Notes: generated by a model from the sequence alone, not told the origin. 64,000 bases of DNA from Balanoglossus misakiensis (GCA_040954595.2 CM082591.2:11346001-11410000), one strand, 5' to 3'; shown: positions 13,811-26,479, counted from the first letter of the stretch. Program-made: numbers and translations.

Positions 13811-16800
13811 AACGTGGCTGTAATTGGAAGCAACCATGAAAATTTAGAACTATCCGTCCATCTACAGTGGAAAACTTCCTTATGCGCATAGGCCTATCAT
13901 ATGCCCTGCGCATCACAACACAATTCGGTAAATAAACGAGGGTGTGTTTGGAAGCAACCATGGAAATTTTAGAACTATCGGTCGATCTACACAGTCTAGT
14001 GGAAAACTTTCTTATGCGCATAGACCTATCATGTGTTCTGCGCATCACAACAGAATTTTGTAAATAAATTAACGAGGCTGTGTTTGGAAGCAACCATGGA
14101 AATTTTAGAACTATCCGTCCATCTACAGAGTCTAGTGGAAAACTTCCTTATGCGCTTAGGCCTATCATGTGTCCTGCGCATCACAACAGAATTCAATTAA
14201 TAAACGTGGCTGTGTTTGTAAGCAACCATGGAAATCTACCGAGTCTATCAGAAAACTTTCTCGTGCGCATAGGTCTATCGTGTGTTCTGCGCATCAAAAC
14301 AGATTTCCTTAAAAAAACGAGACTGTGTTTGGAAGCAACCATGGAAACATTAGAACTATCCGTCGATCTACAGAGTCTAGTGGAAAACTTTCTTATGCGC
14401 ATAGGCCTATCATGTGTTCTGCGAATCACAACAGATTTCCTCAAATAAACGAGGGTGTGTTTGGAAGCAACCATGGAAATTTTAGAACTATCCGTCCATC
14501 TACAGAGTCGAGTGGAAAACTTCCTTATGCGCATAGGCCTATCATGTGTCCTGCGCATCACAACAGAATTCAATTTATAAACGTGGCTGTGTTTGGAAGC
14601 AACCATGGAAAGTTAGAACTATCTGTCCATCTACAGTGGAAAACTTCCTTATGCGCATAGGCCTATCATATGTCCTGCGCATCACAACAGAATTCTATTA
14701 ATAAACGTGGCTGTGTTTGGAAGCAACCATGGAAATTTTAGAACTATCTGTCGATCTACCGAGTCTATCAGAAAACTTTCTCATGCGCATAGGTCTATCG
14801 TGTGTTCTGCGAATCACAACAGATTTCCTCAAATAAACGAGGCTGTGTTTGGAAGCAACCATGGAAATTTTAGAACTATCCGTCCATCTACAGATTCTAG
14901 TGGAAAACTTTCTTATGCGCATAGGCTTATCTATGTGTTCTACGCATCACAACAGAATTCGGTAAATAAACGAGGCTTTGTTTGGAAGCAACCATGGAAA
15001 TTTTAGAACTATCCGTCGATCTACAGAGTCTAGTGGAAAACTTCCTTATGCGCATAGGCCCATCATGTGTCCTGCGCATCACAACAGAATTCAATTAATA
15101 AACGTGGCTGTGTTTGGAAGCAACCATGAAAATTTAGAACTATCCGTCCATCTACAGTGGAAAACTTCCTTATGCGCATAGGCCTATCATATGCCCTGCG
15201 CATCACAACATAATTCGGTAAATAAACGAGGGTGTGTTTGGAAGCAACCATGGAAATTTTAGAACTATCGGTCGATCTACACAGTCTAGTGGAAAACTTT
15301 CTTATGCGCATAGACCTATCATGTGTTCTGCGCATCACAACAGAATTTTGTAAATAAATTAACGAGGCTGTGTTTGGAAGCAACCATGGAAATTTTAGAA
15401 CTATCCGTCCATCTACAGAGTCTAGTGGAAAACTTCCTTATGCGCTTAGGCCTATCATGTGTCCTGCGCATCACAACAGAATTCAATTAATAAACGTGGC
15501 TGTGTTTGTAAGCAACCATGGAAATTTTAGAACTATCTGTCGATCTACCGAGTCTATCAGAAAACTTTCTCATGCGCATAGGTCTATCGTGTGTTCTGCG
15601 AATCACAACTGATTACCTCAAATAAACGAGGCTGTGTTTGGAAGCATCCATGGAAATTTTAGAACTATCCGTCGATCTACAGAGTCTATCAGAAAACTTT
15701 CTCGTGCGCATAGGTCTATCGTGTGTTCTGCGCATCAAAACAGATTTCCTTAAATAAACGAGGCTGTGTTTGGAAGCAACCATGGAAACATTAGAACTAT
15801 CCGTCGATCTACAGAGTCTAGTGGAAAACTTTCTTATGCGCATAGGCCTATCATGTGTTCTGCGAATCACAGCAGATTTCCTCAAATAAACGAGGGTGTG
15901 TTTGGAAGCAACCATGGAAATTTTAGAACTATCCGTCCATCTACAGAGTCTAGTGGAAAACTTCCTTATGCGCATAGGCCTATCATGTGTCCTGCGCATC
16001 ACAACAGAATTCAATTTATAAACGTGGCTGTGTTTGGAAGCAACCATGGAAATTTAGAACTATCTGTCCATCTACAGTGGAAAACTTCCTGATGCGCATA
16101 GGCCTATCATATGTCCTGCGCATCACAACAGAATTCAATTAATAAACGTGGCTGTGTTTGGAAGCAACCATGGAAATTTTAGAACTATCTGTCGATCTAC
16201 CGAGTCTATCAGAAAACTTTCTCATGCGCATAGGTCTATCGTGTGTTCTGCGAATCACAACAGATTTCCTCAAATAAACGAGGCTGTGTTTGGAAGCATC
16301 CATGGGAATTTTAGAACTATCCGTCGATCTACAGAGTCTAGTGGAAAACTTCCTTATGCGCATAGGCCCATCATGTGTCCTGCGCATCACAACAGAATTC
16401 AATTAATAAACGTGGCTGTGTTTGGAAGCAACCATGAAAATTTAGAACTATCCGTCCATCTACAGTGGAAAACTTCCTTATGCGCATAGGCCTATCATAT
16501 GCCCTGCGCATCACAACACAATTCGGTAAATAAACGAGGGTGTGTTTGGAAGCAACCATGGAAATTTTAGAACTATCGGTCGATCTACACAGTCTAGTGG
16601 AAAACTTTCTTATGCGCATAGACCTATCATGTGTTCTGCGCATCACAACAGAATTTTGTAAATAAATTAACGAGGCTGTGTTTGGAAGCAACCATGGAAA
16701 TTTTAGAACTATCCGTCCATCTACAGAGTCTAGTGGAAAACTTCCTTATGCGCTTAGGCCTATCATGTGTCCTGCGCATCACAACAGAATTCAATTAATA

Positions 16801-19800
16801 AACGTGGCTGTGTTTGTAAGCAACCATGGAAATTTTAGAACTATCTGTCGATCTACCGAGTCTATCAGAAAACTTTCTCATGCGCATAGGTCTATCGTGT
16901 GTTCTGCGAATCACAACCGATTTCCTCAAATAAACGAGGCTGTGTTTGGAAGCATCCATGGAAATTTTAGAACTATCCGTCGATCTACAGAGTCTATCAG
17001 AAAACTTTCTCGTGCGCATAGGTCTATCGTGTGTTCTGCGCATCAAAACAGATTTCCTTAAATAAACGAGGCTGTGTTTGGAAGCAACCATGGAAACATT
17101 AGAACTATCCGTCGATCTACAGAGTCTAGTGGAAAACTTTCTTATGCGCATAGGTCTATCGTGTGTTCTGCGAATCACAACAGATTTCCTCAAATAAACG
17201 AGGGTGTGTTTGGAAGCAACCATGGAAATTTTAGAACTATCCGTCTATCTACAGAGTCGAGTGGAAAACTTCCTTATGCGCATAGGCCTATCATGTGTCC
17301 TGCGCATCACAACAGAATTCAATTTATAAACGTGGCTGTGTTTGGAAGCAACCATGGAAAGTTAGAACTATCTGTCCATCTACAGTGGAAAACTTCCTTA
17401 TGCGCATAGGCCTATCATATGTCCTGCGCATCACAACAGAATTCTATTAATAAACGTGGCTGTGTTTGGAAGCAACCATGGAAATTTTAGAACTATCTGT
17501 CGATCTACCGAGTCTATCAGAAAACTTTCTTATGCGCATAGGTCTATCGTGTGTTCTGCGAATCACAACCGATTTCCTCAAATAAACGAGGCTGTGTTTG
17601 GAAGCATCCATGGAAATTTTAGAACTATCCGGCGATCTACAGAGTCTATCAGAAAACTTTCTCGTGCGCATAGGTCTATCGTGTGTTCTGCGCATCAAAA
17701 CAGATTTCCTTAAATAAACGAGACTGTGTTTGGAAGCAACCATGGAAACATTAGAACTATCCGTCGATCTACAGAGTCTAGTGGAAAACTTTCTTATGCG
17801 CATAGGCCTATCATGTGTTCTGCGAATCACAACAGATTTCCTCAAATAAACGAGGGTGTGTTTGGAAGCAACCATGGAAATTTTAGAACTATCCGTCCAT
17901 CTACAGAGTCTAGTGGAAAACTTTCTTATGCGCATAGGCTTATCTATATGTTCTACGCATCACAACAGAATTTGGTAAATAAACGAGGCTGTGTTTGGAA
18001 ACAACCATGGAAATTTTAGAACTATCCGTCTATCTACAGAGTCGAGTGGAAAACTTCCTTATGCGCATAGGCCTATCATGTGTCCTGCGCATCACAACAG
18101 AATTCAATTTATAAACGTGGCTGTGTTTGGAAGCAACCATGGAAAGTTAGAACTATCTGTCCATCTACAGTGGAAAACTTCCTTATGCGCATAGGCCTAT
18201 CATATGTCCTGCGCATCACAACAGAATTCTATTAATAAACGTGGCTGTGTTTGGAAGCAACCATGGAAATTTTAGAACTATCTGTCGATCTACCGAGTCT
18301 ATCAGAAAACTTTCTCATGCGCATAGGTCTATCGTGTGTTCTGCGAATCACAACAGATTTCCTCAAATAAACGAGGCTGTGTTTGGAAGCAACCATGGAA
18401 ATTTTAGAACTATCCGTCCATCTACAGATTCTAGTGGAAAACTTTCTTATGCGCATAGGCTTATCTATGTGTTCTACGCATCACAACAGAATTCGGTAAA
18501 TAAACGAGGCTTTGTTTGGAAGCAACCATGGAAATTTTAGAACTATCCGTCGATCTACAGAGTCTAGTGGAAAACTTCCTTATGCGCATAGGCCCATCAT
18601 GTGTCCTGCGCATCACAACAGAATTCAATTAATAAACGTGGCTGTGTTTGGAAGCAACCATGAAAATTTAGAACTATCCGTCCATCTACAGTGGAAAACT
18701 TCCTTATGCGCATAGGCCTATCATATGCCCTGCGCATCACAACACAATTCGGTAAATAAACGAGGGTGTGTTTGGAAGCAACCATGGAAATTTTAGAACT
18801 ATCGGTCGATCTACACAGTCTAGTGGAAAACTTTCTTATGCGCATAGACCTATCATGTGTTCTGCGCATCACAACAGAATTTTGTAAGTAAATTAACGAG
18901 GCTGTGTTTGGAAGCAACCATGGAAATTTTAGAACTATCCGTCCATCTACAGAGTCTAGTGGAAAACTTCCTTATGCGCTTAGGCCTATCATGTGTCCTG
19001 CGCATCATAACAGAATTCAATTAATAAACGTGGCTGTGTTTGTAAGCAACCATGGAAATTTTAGAACTATCTGTCGATCTACCGAGTCTATCAGAAAACT
19101 TTCTCATGCGCATAGGTCTATCGTGTGTTCTGCGAATCACAACCGATTTCCTCAAATAAACGAGGCTGTGTTTGGAAGCATCCATGGAAATTTTAGAACT
19201 ATCCGTCGATCTACAGAGTCTATCAGAAAACTTTCTCGTGCGCATAGGTCTATCGTGTGTTCTGCGCATCAAAACAGATTTCCTTAAATAAACGAGGCTG
19301 TGTTTGGAAGCAACCATGGAAACATTAGAACTATCCGTCGATCTACAGAGTCTAGTGGAAAACTTTCTTATGCGCATAGGCCTATCATGTGTTCTGCGAA
19401 TCACAACAGATTTCCTCAAATAAACGAGGGTGTGTTTGGAAGCAACCATGGAAATTTTAGAACTATCCGTCCATCTACAGAGTCTAGTGGAAAACTTTCT
19501 TATGCGCATAGGCTTATCTATATGTTCTACGCATCACAACAGAATTTGGTAAATAAACGAGGCTGTGTTTGGAAGCAACCATGGAAATTTTAGAACTATC
19601 CGTCTATCTACAGAGTCGAGTGGAAAACTTCCTTATGCGCATAGGCCTATCATGTGTCCTGCGCATCACAACAGAATTCAATTTATAAACGTGGCTGTGT
19701 TTGGAAGCAACCATGGAAAGTTAGAACTATCTGTCCATCTACAGTGGAAAACTTCCTTATGCGCATAGGCCTATCATATGTCCTGCGCATCACAACAGAA

Positions 19801-20634
19801 TTCTATTAATAAACGTGGCTGTGTTTGGAAGCAACCATGGAAATTTTAGAACTATCTGTCGATCTACCGAGTCTATCAGAAAACTTTCTCATGCGCATAG
19901 GTCTATCGTGTGTTCTGCGAATCACAACCGATTTCCTCAAATAAACGAGGCTGTGTTTGGAAGCATCCATGGAAATTTTAGAACTATCCGTCGATCTACA
20001 GAGTCTATCAGAAAACTTTCTCGTGCGCATAGGTCTATCGTGTGTTCTGCGCATCAAAACAGATTTCCTTAAATAAACGAGACTGTGTTTGGAAGCAACC
20101 ATGGAAACATTAGAACTATCCGTCGATCTACAGAGTCTAGTGGAAAACTTTCTTATGCGCATAGGCCTATCATGTGTTCTGCGAATCACAACAGATTTCC
20201 TCAAATAAACGAGGGTGTGTTTGGAAGCAACCATGGAAATTTTAGAACTATCCGTCCATCTACAGAGTCTAGTGGAAAACTTTCTTATGCGCATAGGCTT
20301 ATCTATATGTTCTACGCATCACAACAGAATTTGGTAAATAAACGAGGCTGTGTTTGGAAGCAACCATGAAAATTTTAGAACTATCCGTCTATCTACAGAG
20401 TCGAGTGGAAAACTTCCTTATGCGCATAGGCCTATCATGTGTCCTGCGCATCACAACAGAATTCAATTTATAAACGTGGCTGTGTTTGGAAGCAACCATG
20501 GAAAGTTAGAACTATCTGTCCATCTACAGTGGAAAACTTCCTTATGCGCATAGGCCTATCATATGTCCTGCGCATCACAACAGAATTCTATTAATAAACG
20601 TGGCTGTGTTTGGAAGCAACCATGGAAATTTTAG

Positions 20635-20640
20635 AACTAT
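20635..20640. repeat. LINE target-site duplication, left copy
   Basis: AACTAT stands immediately before the LINE and is repeated at 21625-21630 immediately after its ATT tail. Joining the flanks at one copy restores an ordinary monomer (TTAGAACTATCTGTCGATC). Confidence 0.8.
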
Positions 20641-21527
20641 TAGGTGAATTAGTTCAAAGTCATGGTTGTCTTTATAGTTTTTATGCAGATGACTCTTCAC
20701 TTTATATGTCTTTTAGTAAAGACAACGCAGCAAGAACTGTTTCAAATCTTGAACTTTGTATTTCTGATGTTAGGTTTTGGATGTCTGAAAACTTCTTGTG
20801 CTTAAACGATGATAAGACTGAATTTGTTATTTTCTCTGGTATTTTGGGTGATCTGTCTGCTAGAGGGATTTCAGAAATTCGTGTTGGCGATTCTCTGATT
20901 CCCGTCCATTGTCAGGCTAAGAGCCTTGGAGTGATCCTTGACTCTTGTCTGACAATGAAGCCACATATTGGACAGATCTGCCGCTCTGCCACTTTTCATT
21001 TACGTCGCATTGCGCTTATCCGCAAATATTTATCTCATTCAGCTACAGAGCAATTAGTTCATGCATTCATTACGTCTCGAATTGATTCATGTAATTCACT
21101 TTTATTTGGGCTCCCGAAGTATTCAATCAACCGTATCCAACGCGTTCAGAATATTGCTGCTAGAATTGTAACTCGTTCTAAAATCACCTGTCACATCACT
21201 CCAATTTTGTATCAGTTGCACTGGCTACCTGTTACAGAGCGTATTGTTTTTAAGATGTTAGTTCTCATTTTTAAATCCATTCATAAACTTGGTCCAATCT
21301 ATCTTTCTAGCATGACTAATCTATATGTTCCATGTCGCAATTTAAGGTCAGCTGATCAGTTCAAACTCTGCCCTGTTCGATCACGCACCAAGAGTTATGG
21401 TGATCGCGCTTTTACTGTTGCTGCTCCAATTCTTTGGAATAATCTTCCACTCACCATTCGCCAGGCACCAGACTTATCTGTTTTTAAATCAAATGTTAAA
21501 ACTTTACTTTTTAAATCTGTTTTTTAG
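20641..21527 (+). pseudogene. LINE reverse transcriptase, C-terminal fragment
   Basis: The frame is open from the LINE's truncation point to TAG at 21525-21527. It carries the RT active-site motif YADD, followed by DKTEF, a thumb-like region, and the conserved LINE C-terminus with HWLPV, KSIHKLGPIYLS, YGDRAF and LWNNLP. The family's ORF2 normally has an endonuclease and a full RT palm before this point; both are absent, so this is a dead fragment despite having no stop or frameshift. By chance the frame continues upstream into the satellite, where the monomer ATG at 20610 adds ten residues (MEATMEILEL), giving a possible 305-residue chimeric peptide. The YADD then falls at residues 25-28. Nothing shows that this chimera is expressed. 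Confidence 0.88.
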
Positions 21528-21555
21528 CCATTTGTTGTATTGTACTTTTGCTTTA

Positions 21556-21593
21556 AGCGTCATTGATCACATTTTTTTGTGGATACTGACGCT
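21556..21593 (+). other. LINE 3'-UTR stem-loop
   Basis: AGCGTCA (21556-21562) and TGACGCT (21587-21593) are perfect inverted repeats. Inside them ATCACA and TGTGGAT extend the stem with a bulge around a T-rich loop. It lies 10 bp before the ATT tail, where related LINEs carry the 3' structure recognised by their RT. Confidence 0.6.
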
Positions 21594-21603
21594 ATACAAA
21601 TAA

Positions 21604-21624
21604 ATTATTATTATTATTATTATT
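21604..21624 (+). repeat. (ATT)7 tail of the LINE
   Basis: Seven ATT units form the 3' end of the LINE, directly before the target-site duplication. The element ends in a microsatellite and has no poly(A). Confidence 0.85.
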
Positions 21625-23696
21625 AACTATCTGTCGATCTACCGAGTCTATCAGAAAACTTTCTCATGCGCATAGGTCTATCGTGTGTTCTGCGAATCAC
21701 AACAGATTTCCTCAAATAAACGAGGCTGTGTTTGGAAGCAACCATGGAAATTTTAGAACTATCCGTCCATCTACAGATTCTAGTGGAAAACTTTCTTATG
21801 CGCATAGGCTTATCTATGTGTTCTACGCATCACAACAGAATTCGGTAAATAAACGAGGCTTTGTTTGGAAGCAACCATGGAAATTTTAGAACTATCCGTC
21901 GATCTACAGAGTCTAGTGGAAAACTTCCTTATGCGCATAGGCCCATCATGTGTCCTGCGCATCACAACAGAATTCAATTAATAAACGTGGCTGTGTTTGG
22001 AAGCAACCATGAAAATTTAGAACTATCCGTCCATCTACAGTGGAAAACTTCCTTATGCGCATAGGCCTATCATATGCCCTGCGCATCACAACACAATTCG
22101 GTAAATAAACGAGGGTGTGTTTGGAAGCAACCATGGAAATTTTAGAACTATCGGTCGATCTACACAGTCTAGTGGAAAACTTTCTTATGCGCATAGACCT
22201 ATCATGTGTTCTGCGCATCACAACAGAATTTTGTAAATAAATTAACGAGGCTGTGTTTGGAAGCAACCATGGAAATTTTAGAACTATCCGTCCATCTACA
22301 GAGTCTAGTGGAAAACTTCCTTATGCGCTTAGGCCTATCATGTGTCTTGCGCATCACAACAGAATTCAATTAATAAACGTGGCTGTGTTTGTAAGCAACC
22401 ATGGAAATTTTAGAACTATCTGTCGATCTACCGAGTCTATCAGAAAACTTTCTCATGCGCATAGGTCTATCGTGTGTTCTGCGAATCACAACCGATTTCC
22501 TCAAATAAACGAGGCTGTGTTTGGAAGCATCCATGGAAATTTTAGAACTATCCGTCGATCTACAGAGTCTATCAGAAAACTTTCTCGTGCGCATAGGTCT
22601 ATCGTGTGTTCTGCGCATCAAAACAGATTTCCTTAAATAAACGAGGCTGTGTTTGGAAGCAACCATGGAAACATTAGAACTATCCGTCGATCTACAGAGT
22701 CTAGTGGAAAACTTTCTTATGCGCATAGGCCTATCATGTGTTCTGCGAATCACAACAGATTTCCTCAAATAAACGAGGGTGTGTTTGGAAGCAACCATGG
22801 AAATTTTAGAACTATCCGTCCATCTACAGAGTCTAGTGGAAAACTTTCTTATGCGCATAGGCTTATCTATATGTTCTACGCATCACAACAGAATTTGGTA
22901 AATAAACGAGGCTGTGTTTGGAAGCAACCATGGAAATTTTAGAACTATCCGTCTATCTACAGAGTCGAGTGGAAAACTTCCTTATGCGCATAGGCCTATC
23001 ATGTGTCCTGCGCATCACAACAGAATTCAATTTATAAACGTGGCTGTGTTTGGAAGCAACCATGGAAAGTTAGAACTATCTGTCCATCTACAGTGGAAAA
23101 CTTCCTTATGCGCATAGGCCTATCATATGTCCTGCGCATCACAACAGAATTCTATTAATAAACGTGGCTGTGTTTGGAAGCAACCATGGAAATTTTAGAA
23201 CTATCTGTCGATCTACCGAGTCTATCAGAAAACTTTCTCATGCGCATAGGTCTATCGTGTGTTCTGCGAATCACAACAGATTTCCTCAAATAAACGAGGC
23301 TGTGTTTGGAAGCAACCATGGAAATTTTAGAACTATCCGTCCATCTACAGATTCTAGTGGAAAACTTTCTTATGCGCATAGGCTTATCTATGTGTTCTAC
23401 GCATCACAACAGAATTCGGTAAATAAACGAGGCTTTGTTTGGAAGCAACCATGGAAATTTTAGAACTATCCGTCGATCTACTGAGTCTAGTGGAAAACTT
23501 TCTTAAGCGCATAGGCCTATCTATGTGTTCTGCGCATCACAACAGAATTCGATAAATAAACGAGGGTGTGTTTGGAAGCATCCATGGAAATTTAGAACTA
23601 TCCGTCCATCTACAGAGTCTAGTGGAAAACCTTCTTATGCGCATAGACCTATCATGTGTTCTGCGCATCGCAACAGAATTTTGTAAACAAACGAGG

Positions 23697-26074
23697 ATGT
23701 GTTTGGAAGCAACCGTGGAAACTTTAGAACTATCCGTCAATCTACAGAGTCTAGTGGAAAACTGTCTTATCCTCATAGGCCTATCATGTGTTCTGCGCAT
23801 CACAACAGAATTTTGTAAACAAACAAGGCTGTGTTTGGAAGCAACCATGGAAACTTTAGAACTATCCGTCGATCTACAGAGTCTAGTGGAAAACTTTCTT
23901 ATGCGCATAGGCTTATCTATGTGTACTACGCATCACAACAGAATTCGGTAAATAAACGAGGCTGTGTTTGGAAGCAATCATGGAAATTTTAGAACTATCC
24001 ATCCATCTACAGAGTCTAGTGGAAAACTTCCTTATGCTCTTAGGCCTATCATGTGTCCTGCGCATCACAACAGAATTCAATTAATAAACGTGGCTGTGTT
24101 TGGAAGCAACCATGGAAATTTTAGAACTATCCGTCGATCTACAGAGTGTAGTCGAAAACTTTCTTATGCGCATAGACCTATCATATGTTCTGCGCATCAC
24201 AACAGAATTTTGTAAACAAACGAGGCTGTGTTTGGAAGCAACCATGGAAACTTTAGAACTATCCGTCGATCTACAGAGTCTAGTGGAAAACTTTCTTATG
24301 CGCATAGACCTATCATATATTCTGCGCATCACAACAGAATTTTGTAAACAAACGAGGCTGTGTTTGGAAGCAACCATGGAAACTTTAGAACTATCCGTCG
24401 ATCTACAGAGTCTATCAGAAAACTTTCTCATGCGCATAGGTCTATCGTGTGTTGTGCGAATCACAACAGATTTCCTCAAATAAACGAGGCTGTGTTTGGA
24501 AGCATCCAAGGGAATTTTAGAACTATCCGTCGATCTACAGACTCTAGTGGAAAACTTCCTTATGCGCATAGGCCCATCATATGTCCTGCGCATCACAACA
24601 TAATTCGGTAAATAAACGAGGCTGTGTTTGGAAGCAACCCTGGAAATTTTAGAACTATCCGTCCATCTACAGAGTCTAGTGGAAAACTTCCTTATGCGCT
24701 TAGGCCTATCATGTGTCCTGCGCATCACAACAGAATTCAATTAATAAACGTGGCTGTGTTTGGAAGCAACCATGGAAATTTTAGAACTATCCGTCGATCT
24801 ACAGAGTGTAGTCGAAAACTTTCTTATGCGCATAGACCTATCATATGTTCTGCGCATCACAACAGAATTTTGTAAACAAACGAGGCTGTGTTTGGAAGCA
24901 ACCATGGAAACTTTAGAACTATCCGTCAATCTACAGAGTCTAGTGGAAAACTGTCTTATCCTCATAGGCCTATCATGTGTTCTGCGCATCACAACAGAAT
25001 TTTGTAAACAAACAAGGCTGTGTTTGGAAGCAACCATGGAAACTTTAGAACTATCCGTCGATCTACAGAGTCTAGTGGAAAACTTTCTTATGCGCATAGG
25101 CTTATCTATGTGTACTACGCATCACAACAGAATTCGGTAAATAAACGAGGCTGTGTTTGGAAGCAATCATGGAAATTTTAGAACTATCCATCCATCTACA
25201 GAGTCTAGTGGAAAACTTCCTTATGCTCTTAGGCCTATCATGTGTCCTGCGCATCACAACAGAATTCAATTAATAAACGTGGCTGTGTTTGGAAGCAACC
25301 ATGGAAATTTTAGAACTATCCGTCGATCTACAGAGTGTAGTCGAAAACTTTCTTATGCGCATAGACCTATCATATGTTCTGCGCATCACAACAGAATTTT
25401 GTAAACAAACGAGGCTGTGTTTGGAAGCAACCATGGAAACTTTAGAACTATCCGTCGATCTACAGAGTCTAGTGGAAAACTTTCTTATGCGCATAGACCT
25501 ATCATATGTTCTGCGCATCACAACAGAATTTTGTAAACAAACGAGGCTGTGTTTGGAAGCAACCATGGAAACTTTAGAACTATCCGTCGATCTACAGAGT
25601 CTATCAGAAAACTTTCTCATGCGCATAGGTCTATCGTGTGTTGTGCGAATCACAACAGATTTCCTCAAATAAACGAGGCTGTGTTTGGAAGCATCCAAGG
25701 GAATTTTAGAACTATCCGTCGATCTACAGACTCTAGTGGAAAACTTCCTTATGCGCATAGGCCCATCATATGTCCTGCGCATCACAACATAATTCGGTAA
25801 ATAAACGAGGCTGTGTTTGGAAGCAACCCTGGAAATTTTAGAACTATCCGTCCATCTACAGAGTCTAGTGGAAAACTTCCTTATGCGCTTAGGCCTATCA
25901 TGTGTCCTGCGCATCACAACAGAATTCAATTAATAAACGTGGCTGTGTTTGGAAGCAACCATGGAAATTTTAGAACTATCCGTCGATCTACAGAGTGTAG
26001 TCGAAAACTTTCTTATGCGCATAGACCTATCATATGTTCTGCGCATCACAACAGAATTTTGTAAACAAACGAGG
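23697..26074. repeat. Tandem duplication of nine monomers (1189 bp)
   Basis: About 23697-24885 is followed by a near-identical copy at about 24886-26074. Matching monomers start at 23964/25153, 24100/25289, 24360/25549 and 24624/25813. Rare shared changes such as GCATCCAAGG (near 24502 and 25691) and AACCCTGG (near 24637 and 25826) confirm the copy. One difference is ATATATTC versus ATATGTTC in the monomer at about 24313/25502. Confidence 0.85.
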
Positions 26075-26479
26075 CTGTGTTTGGAAGCAACCATGGAAAC
26101 TTTAGAACTATCCGTCGATCTACAGAGTCTAGTGGAAAACTTTCTTATGCGCATAGACCTATCATATGTTCTGCGCATCACAACAGAATTTTGTAAACAA
26201 ACGAGGCTGTGTTTGGAAGCAACCATGGAAACTTTAGAACTATCCGTCGATCTACAGAGTCTAGTGGAAAACTTTTTTATGCGCATAGGCCTATCATGTA
26301 TTCTGCGCATCACAACAGATTTCCTTAAATAACGAGGCTGTGTTTGGAAGCAACCATGGAAATTTTAGAACTATCCGTCGATCTACTGAGTCTAGTGGAA
26401 AACTTTCTTATGCGCATAGGCCTATCATGTGTTTTGCGCATCACAACAGAATTCAATTAATAAACGTAGCTGTGTTTGG

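Larger units (their letters stand above)
1..20640. repeat. Satellite array, about 132-bp monomer, left block (about 157 copies)
   Basis: Head-to-tail copies of one monomer fill this stretch without unique DNA. Successive CTGTGTTTGG boxes start at 4, 136, 268, 400 and 536, giving spacings of 132, 132, 132 and 136 bp. Each monomer has a conserved box TGTTTGGAAGCAACCATGG, then TAGAACTATCCGTC, GTGGAAAACTT, a palindromic core TATGCGCATA and TGCGCATCACAACAG, followed by a variable end. The common ends here are GAATTCAATTAATAAACG, GATTTCCTCAAATAAACG, GAATTCGGTAAATAAACG and GAATTTTGTAAATAAATTAACG (the last makes a 136-bp monomer). A 124-bp class lacks about 7 bp after CTACAG plus one T. Position 1 is inside a monomer, so the array continues upstream. 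No gene is supported here. Function is unknown; centromeric, pericentromeric or subtelomeric heterochromatin are all possible. Confidence 0.97.
20641..21624 (+). mobile_element. 5'-truncated non-LTR retrotransposon (LINE), CR1/L2-like
   Basis: This 984-bp insertion holds the C-terminal part of a LINE reverse transcriptase, a short 3' untranslated region with a hairpin, and a tail of seven ATT units (21604-21624). It interrupts a satellite monomer and is flanked by the 6-bp duplication AACTAT. The 5' end begins just upstream of the YADD catalytic motif, so the endonuclease and most of the RT are missing, as expected from incomplete target-primed reverse transcription. A microsatellite tail instead of poly(A) and the RT C-terminal style (HWLPV, YGDRAF, LWNNLP motifs) fit the CR1/L2 group of the jockey superfamily; the exact clade is inferred. 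It cannot move by itself. Confidence 0.88.
14698..23460. repeat. Alternating higher-order repeats A (789 bp) and B (785 bp), six monomers each
   Basis: Two related six-monomer blocks alternate. Block A starts at 14698, 18232, 20591 and (partial) 23155. Block B copies are 17447-18231, 19021-19805, 19806-20590 and 22370-23154. The A block at 20591 measures 789 bp once the LINE and its 6-bp duplication (990 bp) are removed, the same as 18232-19020. Most block starts are marked by GAATTCTATTAATAAACG. Matching B-type monomers before and after the LINE are 3349 bp apart, which is 2359 bp without the LINE, equal to the offset seen between 17456 and 19815. Confidence 0.8.

Noticed and set aside
1-20640. 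CRISPR-like array, because of the regular repetition
   Set aside because: The whole 132-bp unit is repeated with no unique spacers, and no cas genes are present.
21397-21603. Second plus-strand frame at the LINE 3' end
   Set aside because: It overlaps the RT C-terminus in another frame and runs into the 3' UTR and ATT tail.
24081-24740. Long open frames within the satellite (up to 219 residues), on both strands and in several frames
   Set aside because: They repeat every 44 codons, overlap each other in other frames and on the opposite strand, and end wherever a length variant shifts the frame. This is the by-product of a 132-bp repeat with few stop codons; no domain is recognised.
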